A stretch of 45,849 nt of DNA from an uncultured Pelagibacteraceae bacterium (GTDB lineage: Bacteria > Pseudomonadota > Alphaproteobacteria > Pelagibacterales > Pelagibacteraceae). Below the pieces are notes generated by a model. That model had not been told where the DNA came from. It saw nothing but the letters and a program-made list of their open reading frames with translations, and searched no databases. The stretch spans positions 1-45,849 of the forward strand of contig CACAVT010000004.1 in assembly GCA_902536005.1 (NCBI GenBank). The letters run 5' to 3'. The position numbers and the translations under genes were made by a program. Positions 10,757-20,262 of the stretch are shown here, piece after piece (the first letter of the stretch is position 1; every line of letters starts with the position of its first letter).

Positions 10757-11681
10757 TGTTTTCCTTTACTAAACTTACAAAAATTTTTTCTAGTGTACTC
10801 TGTTCTGTTTTTAGATCCTTCAGTTTAAATCCTGCATCTTTTAAATCTTGAAGTAAATTTGTAATACCCGTTTGTTTTGCTTGTACATTGTAAGTATAAT
10901 CAATTGACATTTTATCTTTTCCAATCTCAAGATTATATTTTACTAAACTACTTGGTATTTCTTTGACCTCTTCCTGTAAGTCTACTGTAAGTTTCTTATG
11001 ACCCATTTTCTTTAATAATTCTTTTGTTTCATCAACAATTATTATTTCTCCTTGATTGATAACTCCCACTCTATCCGCAATAGCCTCTGCTTCTTCTATG
11101 TAGTGTGTAGTTAAAATTATTGTAACACCAGTTTTTCTTAAACTCTCAACAACTTTCCACATGTCTTGTCTAAGCTCAACATCTACTCCAGCAGTTGGTT
11201 CATCTAAAAATAAAATAGTTGGTTCATGAGATAATGCTTTTGCAATCAAAACTCTTCTTTTCATTCCACCCGACAATTGTCTGAGTCTTAAGTCTTTTTT
11301 ATCCCATAAGCTTAAGTCTTTTAAAACTTTCTCAATATGTTTTGGGTCAGGTTTTTTCCCATACAAACCTCTGGAATAGGAAACGTTATTAAATACTGTT
11401 TCAAATTGTTCCAGAGTTAACTCTTGTGGAACTAAACCAATTTTTGATCTAGTTTCTCTATAATTATCAATAATATCAAATTGATCTACAGTTACCTTAC
11501 CTGAAGATGGTCTTACTATTCCACAAATAATACTTATAAGTGTTGTTTTTCCTGCGCCATTTGGTCCAAGCATCGCAAAAATTTCACCCTTTTTAATATT
11601 AAGATTAATGTTTTTTAATGCTTCAAAACCATTGTCGTATACTTTTGAAAGGTTATTTATGCTTATTTGATCGTTTGACAT
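10746..11681 (-). CDS. ABC-2 type transporter ATP-binding protein
   Basis: Walker [29 protein letters not shown]; overlaps the permease. Confidence 0.92.
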   Translation of the reverse strand: MSNDQISINNLSKVYDNGFEALKNINLNIKKGEIFAMLGPNGAGKTTLISIICGIVRPSSGKVTVDQFDIIDNYRETRSKIGLVPQELTLEQFETVFNNVSYSRGLYGKKPDPKHIEKVLKDLSLWDKKDLRLRQLSGGMKRRVLIAKALSHEPTILFLDEPTAGVDVELRQDMWKVVESLRKTGVTIILTTHYIEEAEAIADRVGVINQGEIIIVDETKELLKKMGHKKLTVDLQEEVKEIPSSLVKYNLEIGKDKMSIDYTYNVQAKQTGITNLLQDLKDAGFKLKDLKTEQSTLEKIFVSLVKENNEI

Positions 11682-11748
11682 TTAGATAAGCATATATAGA
11701 GACAATTTATGGTATTACAATAAATTTTAATATTCCTAATATTCAACA

Positions 11749-12117
11749 ATGAAAAAATTTTTAATATTTATCTGTTTTGTATTAACATTTAGCACCAAAG
11801 CAATTGGAAAAGAAACTACTTACAGTAAAGAATTGTTCGATAAAGCTCTATCAGAGGGAAAAATTGTTGTGGTAAGTTCATGGATAAAATATTGCTCATC
11901 ATGTGCAGGTCAAATGGAAGTATTAAAAAAAGCAAAAAAAGATTTTGATAATATGGAATACTTTGCTTTTGATGTAACAAATAAAGAAATTGCTCAATTT
12001 TTTAATGTTCAATATCAAACAACACTTTTAATTTTTAAAGATAATAAAGAAGTTTACAGAAGTATTGGTGAAACAACCAAAGAACTTATTTATGATGCTT
12101 TAAAATCCTCTATCTAA
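11749..12117 (+). CDS. Exported thioredoxin-fold protein
   Basis: Signal peptide plus CSSC redox motif (KYCSSCAGQMEVLKKAK). Confidence 0.75.
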   Translation: MKKFLIFICFVLTFSTKAIGKETTYSKELFDKALSEGKIVVVSSWIKYCSSCAGQMEVLKKAKKDFDNMEYFAFDVTNKEIAQFFNVQYQTTLLIFKDNKEVYRSIGETTKELIYDALKSSI

Positions 12118-13549
12118 ATTTAATTTTTAAAATTATTGCAGGCAAGAAAGTTGCAATCAAAAAAGATAAAAATAATAAAGATTGAGCTATAAATGGTGAA
12201 AATAAATCTTTAGGAAAAAATACTCCCACTAACAAACTTTTAGAAAAATCTGGAAATGGAAACATTAAAAATCCAGCAACTAGACCAATTATAATTGAAA
12301 CATAAGCAGTTTTTTCATTCACTTTATTATAGAAACTATAAAAAACAGTCACTACAAACGCACAACAAAATAAATCTGCAAGAAGGAATAAATATAAAAT
12401 ATCAAATCCTTTTGAAGCAACTCCAAAAGCAATTACAGACAAGATTAAAATAAAATATTTAGATATTTTTAAGTAATCAGTTTTTTTATCTAAGTTAAAA
12501 GTTGCTTTGCCATCAACTACAAACAAACTTGAAATAGCATTAACCAAAGTATCAATGGTCGAAATTGTCAAAGCAAGACCAAGGATAACGATCAATAAAG
12601 ATAAAATCTCGGTTTGATCTTTTAATAACAAACTAAAAAATCCTAAATCAGGTCTAACAGATGGATCAATTGAAAATGAAACCATTCCAATAAAACCCAT
12701 TAAGAAAACTATTGGAACAATAATAAAGAAAGAAATTACCAAACCACCTTTTAATGTTTGATAATCTTTTGCGGCATATACTCTTTGCCAATTTCCTTGA
12801 TGAAATAAATTAGTTGCTGCGACTGCTATAAAGAAAGTTAACCCAGCAGTATATCCTGGAATATAATTTGAACTTATTAGTTGAGGATTTTTCTCATTAA
12901 TAAAAGAAAATGAAAAATTATCTCCTGAAAATGAGCTAATAATTGAAATCAAAACAAATAATAAAATACCAATTACAACCATTTGAATATTGTCAGTGAA
13001 TATTGATGCTCTTAATCCCCCATAAAGAGTGTAACTTAAAGTAGCTACCAAGACTATTAATGCTGTAATCCACAATTCTGTTCCAGATATATAATTAATT
13101 AATACAGCAACTGCCGTTACTTCAGCACAAAGAAAAATGAACATATAAAAGATTGTCATTAACAAAATTAACTTAAATAGACTTTTGCCAAATTTTTTTC
13201 TCATAAACTCAACTAAAGAAAATCCTTTTGGAAACTCGTTTCTAATTTTTTTTCCAAAATAAATTAAGAAAATCATTGGAAAAGCTGTGCCTAATGCATA
13301 ACCAATAACAGCACCTGCCCCACCCCACGTTGCGGCCGCAACTGGTCCAAATAAAATCCAAGCTCCTAAAGCTGATGCTACAAGACTTGTGGTAAGTGAA
13401 AATAAACCAATGTTTCTATTTGCAGTTAAATAATTATTAATACCTGTAAATTTTTTAGAATGAAGAATTCCTAAAAAAGCAAATATTAAACTAATTGCGA
13501 TTACTAATATTAATGATGTTGATTGAGTTAAAAAATATGTTTTATCCAT
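12110..13549 (-). CDS. thiV: Sodium:solute symporter, likely thiamin-precursor (HMP) transporter ThiV
   Basis: SSS-family 479 aa protein directly preceded by a TPP riboswitch. Confidence 0.78.
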   Translation of the reverse strand: MDKTYFLTQSTSLILVIAISLIFAFLGILHSKKFTGINNYLTANRNIGLFSLTTSLVASALGAWILFGPVAAATWGGAGAVIGYALGTAFPMIFLIYFGKKIRNEFPKGFSLVEFMRKKFGKSLFKLILLMTIFYMFIFLCAEVTAVAVLINYISGTELWITALIVLVATLSYTLYGGLRASIFTDNIQMVVIGILLFVLISIISSFSGDNFSFSFINEKNPQLISSNYIPGYTAGLTFFIAVAATNLFHQGNWQRVYAAKDYQTLKGGLVISFFIIVPIVFLMGFIGMVSFSIDPSVRPDLGFFSLLLKDQTEILSLLIVILGLALTISTIDTLVNAISSLFVVDGKATFNLDKKTDYLKISKYFILILSVIAFGVASKGFDILYLFLLADLFCCAFVVTVFYSFYNKVNEKTAYVSIIIGLVAGFLMFPFPDFSKSLLVGVFFPKDLFSPFIAQSLLFLSFLIATFLPAIILKIKFR

Positions 13550-13551
13550 TT

Positions 13552-13616
13552 TATCCCTTTCTGAATTACCGGACAGGTTCTTAGGGTATGATCTCAGTCT
13601 GTTAAGACACCCCTTT
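13552..13616 (-). promoter_or_regulatory. TPP (THI element) riboswitch
   Basis: Minus strand reads AAAGGGGTGTCTTAACAGACTGAGATCATACCCTAAGAACCTGTCCGGTAATTCAGAAAGGGAT; matches the core GGGGUG..CUGAGA..ACCC..GAACCUG..GGUAAU..AGGGA. Confidence 0.92.
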
Positions 13617-13629
13617 AAATAATCTTTAC

Positions 13630-13635
13630 ATTATA
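13630..13635 (-). promoter_or_regulatory. Candidate -10 box (TATAAT) for the riboswitch-thiV transcript
   Basis: TATAAT on minus strand ~14 nt upstream of the riboswitch core. Confidence 0.4.
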
Positions 13636-13675
13636 TTAATCGATATAGCTAGTTATTTACGTTTTATTTCTTAAA

Positions 13676-13969
13676 TTATTTTTGACTTTTATGATTCAAT
13701 ATTTCAATCATGCATTGAGTTGCGTACTCTCTCCACTCAGATGATGTTTTGCTCTTTAAGCTATTCAGGTGATTTCTATTACTTTGAATATCATCTTTAT
13801 GCTTTAATTTGTCCGCTCCATTTAAATTTTTCTCCATTTCAGACAAATTTGTTTCCATTGCTTTTATCCATTCTCTCCCAAGCTCAACACATTTTTGATC
13901 ATCTTTTTCATCACAAATTTGTTTAAAAAAATTAAAAATAACATCATCAGTATTTACTGAGGTATTCAT
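13676..13969 (-). CDS. Hypothetical protein
   Basis: 97 aa charged ORF, 3 nt downstream of the pentapeptide-repeat gene. Confidence 0.5.
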   Translation of the reverse strand: MNTSVNTDDVIFNFFKQICDEKDDQKCVELGREWIKAMETNLSEMEKNLNGADKLKHKDDIQSNRNHLNSLKSKTSSEWREYATQCMIEILNHKSQK

Positions 13970-13972
13970 TAA

Positions 13973-14482
13973 TTATTGTTTACAAGTACCAATCGACTCT
14001 GGACCACACGTTTGACCATTAGTCCAAGTAGCTCCAGTTAAATTAGCTCCATCAAAATTAGCATTTATAATATTAGATGATGTAAAATTAGCTTCCATTA
14101 AGTTAGAGTTTTGAAAATTGGCTTCAATCAATGTTGCACCCATAAAATCAACTCTAGTTAAGTTAGCTCCAGTAAAATTAGTTTTTTCAAAATTTGCACC
14201 TATAGAAACTGATTCATAAAGATTAGCTCTTACAAAAGTAGACTCTGGAAAAGTTCCAAACGATAGATTTGAAGTCATCATGATACTTTTATCAAAGTTA
14301 ACTTGAATAAAACTTGCAAAAGAAAGGTTTGAATTTGGAAGATAACTTCCTTGTAAATCTTGCGAGTCTGAAAATCTACAATTAGAATAATCAACCCCTT
14401 CTGTTAAAGGATCATCACATGCGGCATTTGAATTTGTGAAAAATAACAAACTAAATAAAGCAAGTAAGATAATTTTTTTCAT
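13973..14482 (-). CDS. Exported pentapeptide-repeat protein
   Basis: A(N/D)LxxxxF-type repeats (FTGANLTRVDFMGATLIEANFQNSNLMEANFTSSNIINANFDGANLTGA) after a signal peptide. Confidence 0.85.
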   Translation of the reverse strand: MKKIILLALFSLLFFTNSNAACDDPLTEGVDYSNCRFSDSQDLQGSYLPNSNLSFASFIQVNFDKSIMMTSNLSFGTFPESTFVRANLYESVSIGANFEKTNFTGANLTRVDFMGATLIEANFQNSNLMEANFTSSNIINANFDGANLTGATWTNGQTCGPESIGTCKQ

Positions 14483-14543
14483 ATAAAAATTTAACAAATA
14501 AAATATGTCAAAACAATGAATGATTTAAATTTTAATAAAAATT

Positions 14544-15581
14544 TTATATTCTTACTTTTTTACCAGTTTTTGCACTTTTAGTTATTGCTGCAAAAATTTT
14601 GAGAGAAATTAAACCATCATTACCATTCACTTTTGGTTTAACTTTTTTACTCACTACATCAGCAAAATGGTCAATTTGGTTTACTAATGTGTTGTCATCT
14701 TTTTTGTTTTTATCTTCATTAACGAAAATTTTGTTCCACCAACTTCTTTCTTTTCTATAGAACCAATATTTAAGATTAGGAAACTGTAAAGAACCTTTTG
14801 TGCCTCCAATCATATATGCAGATTGGTTGGTAATTGGGTATGCAGGATTTTCTCCAGCGGTTAATTCGTAACTCCACGGTGCAACAATTGTATCTGATAA
14901 ATTAAGTGTACAAAGCGCTCCTGAATTAAAGATCAAGCTTATTGTAGCTGTGTCCTCTACTTGAAATTTTCTTGTTTTATTAGTTGTAAATGCTTGGACA
15001 TATTTTATTGAACCTAACAAATAACAAATCATATCAATATCGTGCACTAAATTGATACCTAAAGGCCCTCCACCTTTCCTAACTCTCCATTTTTCTTTGT
15101 AATAAGCTTTATGTTTATATAGCCAGCATAAAACGTTTGCGGAAACAATATTACCCAATCTACCTTTCTTAATAATGTCTTTTACCTTAGAGACTATTGA
15201 ATTGTGTCGACGATGATATCCAATCAATAATGGTGTTTTGTTCTTGTTTGCACTATTTATAATTTTTTTTGCAGATTGAATATTATCTGAAATAGGTTTT
15301 TCTAAAAGAACTGGTATTTTATTTTTTAAAAAACTTACAGTATGTTTTTCATGCAATTGATTAGGAGTAGCAACAATTACAGCATCAAGTTTTTTTGAAT
15401 TTAAAAGCTCTGATACATTTGAATACAATGGAATTTTATATTTTTTAGATAAATTTTTAGCATTATTACTAATATCTACTATTGAATGAAGATTTGCTTT
15501 ATTTGATTTTTGAATAGCTTTAATGTGTTGTAAACCCATTAAACCTGTTCCAACTATAGAAATATTAATTTTTTTACTCAT
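14544..15581 (-). CDS. Gfo/Idh/MocA family oxidoreductase
   Basis: N-terminal GTGLMGLQHIKAI Rossmann motif, VLLEKPISDN (EKP) motif. Confidence 0.9.
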   Translation of the reverse strand: MSKKINISIVGTGLMGLQHIKAIQKSNKANLHSIVDISNNAKNLSKKYKIPLYSNVSELLNSKKLDAVIVATPNQLHEKHTVSFLKNKIPVLLEKPISDNIQSAKKIINSANKNKTPLLIGYHRRHNSIVSKVKDIIKKGRLGNIVSANVLCWLYKHKAYYKEKWRVRKGGGPLGINLVHDIDMICYLLGSIKYVQAFTTNKTRKFQVEDTATISLIFNSGALCTLNLSDTIVAPWSYELTAGENPAYPITNQSAYMIGGTKGSLQFPNLKYWFYRKERSWWNKIFVNEDKNKKDDNTLVNQIDHFADVVSKKVKPKVNGNDGLISLKIFAAITKSAKTGKKVRI

Positions 15582-15584
15582 AAA

Positions 15585-16553
15585 TTAATTAATTTTAATT
15601 TTTGTGAAGCATGTATACCTTTTATTAGGTTTAATTAAAGTACTTGGAAAATTTTTTTTATTAGGTGCATCAGGAAAATATTGTGTTTCTAAACAAATGC
15701 CTTGATAAGGAAACAACTTTTTTTTATAATTCAGATTTTGTGCTGAATAAAGCTGAACACCAGGTAAATTTGAAAAAAAATCAACTTGAATTTTAGTATT
15801 ATTATTTTTTAAAGTTCCAACATAATTTTTTAAATTTTTCTTTACACTAAAAGTAATATCAAAACCTTTAGATTTAGTATTAAACTTTTTATTTTTAAAA
15901 TAATCTAATTTTTTTCCAATGTTTTCAAAATTTGAAAAATCGTAAATAGATTTTTTTATATTTTTAAATTTACCAGTTGGGATTAAATTTTTATTTATTT
16001 GAAGATATTTAGACGAGTTTAGTTTTAAATCATGATTATAAATCATATTCTTTTTATTTTTTTCTAAATTCCAATAACTATGATTGGTTAAATTAACATG
16101 AGTGCTTTTATTAGATTTATATTCATATTTTATAATCAGAAATTTATTTCTTAATTGATAAGTACAATTCACAACTAGATTTCCTGGAAAGCCTTGATCG
16201 TTATTTGCTGAATGAAGTTGATATACTATTTTATCTTTTGCTTGATTTAATTTTTTCCATGGGAGAATAGAAAAGCCAACTTTACCGCCGTGTAGTATAT
16301 TTTTTCCCTCATTTGCATTTAAATTAAATTTTTTATTACCTATCTTAAATTTTGAATTAGAAATTCGACCCGCATATCTTCCACAAGTAGATCCAACATT
16401 TGGATGTTTGTGCCGATAGTTTTCTTTTGATCCTAAATTTAAAATTAAATTTATTTTGTTTTTCTTGTGATAAACTTCAAAAAGACTGGCCCCATAATTA
16501 AGAGTTTGAACTCTTAGAAATTTATTTTGAATTATAGAACTGTCAACTTTCAC
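15585..16553 (-). CDS. galM: Aldose 1-epimerase family protein
   Basis: CGRYAGRISNSKF, NEGKNILHGG, LTNHSYWNL and CLETQYFPDAPN GalM motifs. Confidence 0.88.
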   Translation of the reverse strand: MKVDSSIIQNKFLRVQTLNYGASLFEVYHKKNKINLILNLGSKENYRHKHPNVGSTCGRYAGRISNSKFKIGNKKFNLNANEGKNILHGGKVGFSILPWKKLNQAKDKIVYQLHSANNDQGFPGNLVVNCTYQLRNKFLIIKYEYKSNKSTHVNLTNHSYWNLEKNKKNMIYNHDLKLNSSKYLQINKNLIPTGKFKNIKKSIYDFSNFENIGKKLDYFKNKKFNTKSKGFDITFSVKKNLKNYVGTLKNNNTKIQVDFFSNLPGVQLYSAQNLNYKKKLFPYQGICLETQYFPDAPNKKNFPSTLIKPNKRYTCFTKIKIN

Positions 16554-16558
16554 TTAGA

Positions 16559-17320
16559 TCAAGTTATACCACCATCAACAATAAAGCTTTGTTTTGTGCA
16601 TCCAGATGATTGATCTGAAGCTAAAAACATCACTAACTGAGCTACATCGTTTGGTTTTAACTGTCTTTTTAAAGCTTGGCTGTCCAAGATAAGCTTTTTA
16701 TATTTTGGTGTTAACCAATGTTTAATTTGTCTTTCAGTTGCAATTGAACCAGGTACAACTGAATTTGTTCTAATATTATATTTTCCGTATTCTTGAGCAA
16801 ATGATCTTGTTAAACCTACAACAGCAGATTTAGCAGTTTCATAAACTACTTTATCTCCTTCTCCTAGCATCCATGAGACTGAGCTCAAATTTACAATAGA
16901 TCCTGCTTTAATTTTTTTCATTCCTTTTATGACTGCCTTAGCAGCAAAGAAATAATGTTTTAAATTTACATCCATTCTGTTTTGCCAATATTTTTCATTC
17001 ACCTGATCTGTAGTGTGTCTGTCATCATTAGCTGCATTATTAATTAAAGCATGTATTGGTCCTTTTTTTGAGATAATATTTTTAATTGTTTTTTCTAATT
17101 TCTTAATGTCTAACAAATTGCATTCGATGAATGTTGGAGTTCTAAATTTATTTTTCTTAATTTTGTTTAAAAGTTTTTTGGTTTCTTTTAGATCAATATC
17201 TACAAAATAAACTTCGCTTCCTTGCTCACAAAAATGCTCAACGATTGATGCCCCAATTCCTGAACCTCCACCAGTTATAAATATTTTTTTATTTTTTAAA
17301 TCTGAATATTTTACTTTCAT
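16559..17320 (-). CDS. SDR-family sugar 1-dehydrogenase (XylB/D-xylose dehydrogenase-like); start trimmed to MKVKYSDL
   Basis: TGGGSGIG, NNAANDDRH, YETAK; motifs resemble Caulobacter xylose dehydrogenase. Confidence 0.8.
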   Translation of the reverse strand: MKVKYSDLKNKKIFITGGGSGIGASIVEHFCEQGSEVYFVDIDLKETKKLLNKIKKNKFRTPTFIECNLLDIKKLEKTIKNIISKKGPIHALINNAANDDRHTTDQVNEKYWQNRMDVNLKHYFFAAKAVIKGMKKIKAGSIVNLSSVSWMLGEGDKVVYETAKSAVVGLTRSFAQEYGKYNIRTNSVVPGSIATERQIKHWLTPKYKKLILDSQALKRQLKPNDVAQLVMFLASDQSSGCTKQSFIVDGGIT

Positions 17321-17321
17321 A

Positions 17322-18416
17322 TTATATTCTTTCCTCTGTTTGAGCGTCAAATAAAGATGCTTGTGTTAAATCAAAGTATAATTTTGTTTCTTTCCCAAGA
17401 TCTATTTTAATTGTAGATGGAAATTTAGCTAAAACTTCTTGATTTGCATAATCAAATGTCATTATTTGCTCATGACCTATGTACTCACTAAGATCTGCTC
17501 TTAAATTAATTTCGAAATCACTTTCATTAAATTTTTTAAAGAAAATATGTTCTGGTCTAATACCAAAGAAAACCTCTTTATTATTTAAATTTGATTTATC
17601 TTTAAAATCATAATCTTTTATTGGAATTTCTAAATTTGATCCACTCACTGTAAATAATAAGTCTCCTGAATTTTCTTTTAAGATTCCCTTAATAAGATTC
17701 ATTGATGGAGATCCAATAAAGTCTGCAACAAAAGTATTGCTTGGCTTATTATAAATCTTTTCAGGAGTATCATTTTGTTGAATTACTCCATGATTCATAA
17801 TTGCAATGTTAGTACCCAAACTCATTGCCTCTGTTTGATCATGGGTCACATAAACAACTGTTGTTTTTAGCTGTTGATGAAGTTTTTTTATTTCTCTCCT
17901 CATTTCAACTCGTAGCTTTGCATCTAAGTTAGATAAAGGTTCGTCAAACAAAAATATTCTTGGCTCCCTTACGAGAGCTCTACCAATAGCAACACGTTGT
18001 CGTTGTCCTCCAGATAATTGAGAAGGTTTTCTTTCTAATAACTGATCTACCTGTAGAAATTTTGAGACTTTTTCTAACTGTTCTTGTATTTTTTCCTTTG
18101 ATGTTTTTGCCTGTTTAAGACCAAAAATCATATTCTCCTTAACATTCATAGATGGATATAGAGCGTAAGATTGAAAAACCATAGCAATATTACGGTCTTT
18201 TGGCTCTACTTTACTGACATTATAATCATCAATAAAAACATCACCCTCATTAATCGTTTCTAATCCCGCAATAATATTTAATAAAGTTGATTTTCCACAT
18301 CCAGATGGTCCTAAAAGAACTAGGAAATTTCCTTCATCTATTTCTAAATTTATTTTTTTTAAAACCTCAGTCGATCCAAAGTTTTTTGATAGTTCTTCAA
18401 TTTTTAACGTTTTCAT
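17322..18416 (-). CDS. Sugar ABC transporter ATP-binding protein, MalK/UgpC type
   Basis: GPSGCGKST, LSGGQRQR, LFDEPLSNLDAKLR plus C-terminal TOBE region. Confidence 0.92.
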   Translation of the reverse strand: MKTLKIEELSKNFGSTEVLKKINLEIDEGNFLVLLGPSGCGKSTLLNIIAGLETINEGDVFIDDYNVSKVEPKDRNIAMVFQSYALYPSMNVKENMIFGLKQAKTSKEKIQEQLEKVSKFLQVDQLLERKPSQLSGGQRQRVAIGRALVREPRIFLFDEPLSNLDAKLRVEMRREIKKLHQQLKTTVVYVTHDQTEAMSLGTNIAIMNHGVIQQNDTPEKIYNKPSNTFVADFIGSPSMNLIKGILKENSGDLLFTVSGSNLEIPIKDYDFKDKSNLNNKEVFFGIRPEHIFFKKFNESDFEINLRADLSEYIGHEQIMTFDYANQEVLAKFPSTIKIDLGKETKLYFDLTQASLFDAQTEERI

Positions 18417-18418
18417 TG

Positions 18419-19324
18419 TTATCCTTTCACTGCTCCTGAAGTTAATCCTCTAATAAAATATTTACCTGCCAATACATAAACTATAAGTGTTGGAATACCG
18501 GCTATAATAGCTGAAGCCATATCTACATTATATTCTTTCACACTTGTACTTGATAAAACCATATTATTTAATGCAACTTGTATAGGTGCTGCTTCTCCAA
18601 ATGAGAAGGTTGATCCAAATAAAAAATCATTCCATATTTGTGTGAACTGCCAAATTACAGTTACAACAATAATTGGTGCTGATATTGGAAGTAAAATTTT
18701 GAAAAATATTTTAAAAAACCCAGCTCCATCTATTCTGGCAGCTTTAACTAGTTCTGTCGGAACAGAAATATAATAATTTCTAAAAAATAATGTGGTAAAA
18801 GGTATTCCATAAACTGTATGAACTAAAACTAACCCAATTACTGAATTTGAAATTCCTAATACTCCAAGGGTTCTGGCCATTGGTAGCAATATTGCTTGAA
18901 AAGGTATGAAACATCCAAATAATAAAAAAAGGAAAACCCACTGATCCCCTTTAAATCTCCATTTAGTTAAAACATAACCTGTCATCGCTCCAATAAATGT
19001 TGAAAAAAATACTGCTGGTACAACCATCTTGATTGAATTCCAAAAATATGGTCTTAAAAAAGTATCACCAGCTCCATATCCTCGACCACCCCACGCTACA
19101 GCCCAAGATTCCAAATTTAATCCGCTTGGCCAACTTAAAAGTGTTCCTTGACGGATCTCTTCCATTGTCTTTAACGAAGTAACAACCATCACGTAAAGTG
19201 GAAAAATAAAATAAGAAGCAAAAAGAATTAAAATAAAATATAAAAACCATCTCAAAAATATGTTTGTATATTTAGATTTTTGTTCTAATTGCTGATAAGA
19301 AGAAGATTTCAAACTATCTTGCAT
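18419..19324 (-). CDS. Sugar ABC transporter permease (MalG/GtsC type)
   Basis: EAA loop VKAARIDGAGFFKIFFKILLPISAP; multiple TM segments. Confidence 0.9.
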   Translation of the reverse strand: MQDSLKSSSYQQLEQKSKYTNIFLRWFLYFILILFASYFIFPLYVMVVTSLKTMEEIRQGTLLSWPSGLNLESWAVAWGGRGYGAGDTFLRPYFWNSIKMVVPAVFFSTFIGAMTGYVLTKWRFKGDQWVFLFLLFGCFIPFQAILLPMARTLGVLGISNSVIGLVLVHTVYGIPFTTLFFRNYYISVPTELVKAARIDGAGFFKIFFKILLPISAPIIVVTVIWQFTQIWNDFLFGSTFSFGEAAPIQVALNNMVLSSTSVKEYNVDMASAIIAGIPTLIVYVLAGKYFIRGLTSGAVKG

Positions 19325-20189
19325 TTTCTCTCCTTAATTCTGAATATAAATATGGGATAATTACAGCAGCTACAGCCATAAACATCATCATCGCACTCGC
19401 TGCAGATAAACCAACCTGGCTTTTATGAAATGCAGTTTGTGTCATATATAAAGCAGGCATAGTTGTTGATATACCTGGTCCACCTTGTGTCAGTGCTACG
19501 ATAAGATCATAACTTTTTATAGATATATGAACTAAAATTACAAAACTTGTAAAAAATACAGGTCTCATCATTGGAAGTAAAATCTTCCAGTAAACCGTAA
19601 ATAAACTTGCACCATCTATTTTTGCTGCCTTAACAATTTCATCTTCTACTGACCTTAATCCAGCTAAAAATAGCGCCATCACAAACCCTGCAGATTGCCA
19701 AACGCCTGCTATAACTATGGTATAAATGGCCATCTCCCTATCTACTAACCAATCAAAGGTGAAGTTCTCGAAACCCCAATCTCTAAACATTTTTTGGATA
19801 CCTAAAGTTGGATTTAATATCCATTTCCATGCGGTACCTGTAACGATAAAAGATAGCGCCATTGGATATAAATAAATTGTTCTCAGCAAACCCTCTGCTC
19901 TGATTTTTTGGTCTAAAAAAATTGCAAGAATTATTCCTATAACAACGCAGAAGATTAAAAATAGTGCCGTAAAAATAAGCAAATTATCTACTGCAATAAG
20001 CCATTTTCTTGATGCCCAAAGTTTTTCATACTGTCCAAATCCCCAAAGTTCATACTTTGGTAGAATTTTAGAATTCGTAAAAGATATATATAAAGTCCAA
20101 AGTACAAATCCATAAACAAACCAGCCAATCAAACCAACAGCTGGGGCCATTACAATTTTAGGTAAATTTTTTTCTAACCACTTGAACAT
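19314..20189 (-). CDS. Sugar ABC transporter permease (MalF/GtsB type)
   Basis: EAA loop VKAAKIDGASLFTVYWKILLPMMRP; multiple TM segments. Confidence 0.9.
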   Translation of the reverse strand: MFKWLEKNLPKIVMAPAVGLIGWFVYGFVLWTLYISFTNSKILPKYELWGFGQYEKLWASRKWLIAVDNLLIFTALFLIFCVVIGIILAIFLDQKIRAEGLLRTIYLYPMALSFIVTGTAWKWILNPTLGIQKMFRDWGFENFTFDWLVDREMAIYTIVIAGVWQSAGFVMALFLAGLRSVEDEIVKAAKIDGASLFTVYWKILLPMMRPVFFTSFVILVHISIKSYDLIVALTQGGPGISTTMPALYMTQTAFHKSQVGLSAASAMMMFMAVAAVIIPYLYSELRRENAR

Positions 20190-20215
20190 TATAAATATTT
20201 TTTATTTTTAGATTT

Positions 20216-20252
20216 AAAAAAAAAGGCCACTTTATCAAAAGTGGCCTTTTAA
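20216..20252 (-). terminator. Intrinsic terminator after the aldose-binding-protein gene
   Basis: Minus strand AAAAGGCCACTTT-TGAT-AAAGTGGCCTTTT with a 9-nt T-run. Confidence 0.9.
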
Positions 20253-20262
20253 TTTTTATGTA

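Noticed and set aside
13973-14482. Nucleotide repeat array (possible CRISPR or tandem repeat)
   Set aside because: The repetitiveness is explained by a pentapeptide-repeat coding sequence; no spacer/repeat regularity.
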